Shown here in pieces: positions 5,468 to 6,548 of a stretch of 6,548 nucleotides of DNA. The position numbers and the translations under genes were made by a program. Positions within the stretch are counted from its first letter, which is position 1; each line of letters starts with the position of its first letter. Source of the DNA: Anaerolineaceae bacterium (GTDB lineage: Bacteria; Chloroflexota; Anaerolineae; Anaerolineales; Anaerolineaceae); NCBI GenBank assembly GCA_011620445.1, contig WOZB01000077.1, forward strand, positions 1-6,548. The letters run 5' to 3'. The notes beneath the pieces were generated by a model that was given only the letters and a program-made list of their open reading frames with translations, was not told the DNA's origin and made no database searches.

Positions 5468-6548
5468 ATGCTGGAAGACAAAGTCAGAAAAACGCTGGTT
5501 GAAGATTGCGGTCTACAGGAAGGCGACATCTTGTTGGTTGCGGTTTCGGGAGGGGCTGACAGCCTAAGCTTATTAAAGGTTCTTAAGAATCTCGATTTGC
5601 ACATAATTGCCGCTCATTTTAATCATCACCTGCGCGAAAGTTCCAACCAGGAAGCGGCAGATCTGCAAATACTGGCCGAGGAATGGGGCATGCCCATTGT
5701 CGTGGGAGAGGATGATGTCAAAGCCTTCGCCAAAAAGGAGCATCTTGGTGTTGAAGAAGCTGCCAGACAGTGCCGGTACCAATTTTTATTCAGGACAGCA
5801 AAAGAAAAGGGATCTCGGGCAATTCTCACCGCACACCACGCGGATGACCAGGTGGAAACTATCCTGATGCACTTTTTAAGAGGTGCTGGCTTCAACGGGC
5901 TTGAGGGTATGCGTCCGGTGAGTTACCTTAAGCAATTCTCAGAAGAAACCCCCATTTGGAGGCCGCTGCTTGAAGTCACAAAGGCTGAAATTCTGCGTTA
6001 TTGTAACGAACAAGGACTGATTTACTTTATCGATGAAAGCAATGCTGATTTGAATTACTTCCGCAATAGACTGCGGCACAGACTGTTGCCTGAAATTGAG
6101 ACACTCGCCCCAAGTTTTCGCCAGACTATTTTGCGCAATGCCAGGGCTATCCGGCAGGATAACGACCTGTTACGAGCAGGCAATCAAACCCCAGGTGAGA
6201 AACTGGGCCGGCAGATCCGGCTTGATGCTTTATCCTTCAACAGGCAAACGTTCCTGAGCGCCCTGCCGGGCAGGCAGACAGGCCAACTTAAAGAAGCTAT
6301 CATGGCGATGGAACCTAACTTGAGGGACATTGGCTATAAGAAGTTGGTTGAGCTTGCCGAGAAGGTCAAAACTGGTACGCGCCAAACTGAAATTGGACAT
6401 AGCCTGGTAATGCGGGTAAATGGAGATGAAGTAGCCATCCAGCGGCAGCCTTGGCCAGTAGGGAATTTTCCTCAGATTGAAACCGAAATCAGCCTTGAAT
6501 TAAGGCATTTACCGCAACGAATAGCACTAAAAGATGGGTTTGCCATCC
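5468..6548 (+). CDS. tilS: tRNA(Ile)-lysidine synthase, 3' end beyond the window
   Basis: TilS attaches lysine to cytidine 34 of the tRNA-Ile with anticodon CAU, making lysidine, so that the tRNA reads AUA and is charged with isoleucine. The frame stays open for 360 codons to the window edge. The N-type ATP pyrophosphatase (PP-loop) motif SGGADS is at 27-32. AHFNHHLRESSNQEA (49-63), GVEEAARQCRYQFL (94-107), and TAHHADDQVET with a following LRGAG (121-141) match the usual catalytic block. WRPLL (164-168) and D-E-S-N (189-192) with RNRLRHRLLP (199-208) follow, as in TilS and not in related thiolases of the PP-loop family. Residues about 250-325 fit the TilS substrate-binding domain. The part beyond about 335 starts the C-terminal tRNA-binding domain, which is cut off; full-length enzymes usually have about 430-460 residues. 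The ATG has no Shine-Dalgarno sequence but sits 6 bases after a perfect extended -10. Confidence 0.96.
   Translation, partial: MLEDKVRKTLVEDCGLQEGDILLVAVSGGADSLSLLKVLKNLDLHIIAAHFNHHLRESSNQEAADLQILAEEWGMPIVVGEDDVKAFAKKEHLGVEEAARQCRYQFLFRTAKEKGSRAILTAHHADDQVETILMHFLRGAGFNGLEGMRPVSYLKQFSEETPIWRPLLEVTKAEILRYCNEQGLIYFIDESNADLNYFRNRLRHRLLPEIETLAPSFRQTILRNARAIRQDNDLLRAGNQTPGEKLGRQIRLDALSFNRQTFLSALPGRQTGQLKEAIMAMEPNLRDIGYKKLVELAEKVKTGTRQTEIGHSLVMRVNGDEVAIQRQPWPVGNFPQIETEISLELRHLPQRIALKDGFAI

Noticed and set aside
5607..5895. Overlapping frames inside tilS on both strands
   Set aside because: They are alternative frames of the tilS catalytic block, whose motifs are intact in the main frame over the same bases.
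135..6548. A new defence, mobile or biosynthetic system
   Set aside because: Every gene body matches a core housekeeping family apart from the coaE extension. There is no transposase, toxin-antitoxin pair, array or reverse transcriptase, and base composition looks even along the window.

Overview
This window is a compact stretch of bacterial housekeeping DNA with about half G+C by eye. It shows no sign of transfer: no insertion sequence, phage gene, CRISPR array, rRNA or tRNA. The gene set is a single-membrane-span signal peptidase I, an N-terminally membrane-bound diadenylate cyclase with a YbbR partner, a two-G-domain GTPase, dephospho-CoA kinase and TilS. This set points to a bacterium that uses c-di-AMP. 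The GLTGNIASGKS form of the dephospho-CoA kinase P-loop and the overall style of the proteins make me lean to Chloroflexota (Anaerolineae-like). That is an impression from memory, not a computed placement.

Layout. Five complete genes lie on the minus strand, read from right to left: coaE with a long C-terminal extension (5418-4342), cdaA (4262-3384), cdaR/ybbR (3387-2164), der (2156-792) and lepB (734-135). A sixth minus-strand gene begins at 79 and runs off the left edge; it encodes the start of a small protein with a Cys-X2-Cys zinc-knuckle pattern. tilS runs the other way, from 5468 off the right edge. No stretch longer than 300 bases lacks a gene. The longest gap is about 80 bases, between coaE and cdaA, and it carries the cdaA promoter and a 22-bp tandem duplication.

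How the genes fit together. cdaA and cdaR overlap by 4 bp, and der follows after 7 bp, so these three look like one transcript. It would make c-di-AMP, its extracytoplasmic regulator and a ribosome-assembly GTPase. lepB follows 57 bp later and seems to have an extra promoter of its own. coaE and tilS are divergent, with only 49 bp between their start codons.

The most notable signal is regulatory. In the coaE-tilS gap, each gene has a good -10 hexamer ending exactly 6 bases before its ATG, and neither has a Shine-Dalgarno sequence. Both mRNAs should therefore start at or next to the A of the start codon, which makes them leaderless. The truncated gene at the left edge shows nearly the same arrangement. 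Internal or leadered genes (cdaR, cdaA, lepB) carry recognisable Shine-Dalgarno elements instead. The second notable point is the roughly 150-residue C-terminal extension of the dephospho-CoA kinase, which I do not recognise.
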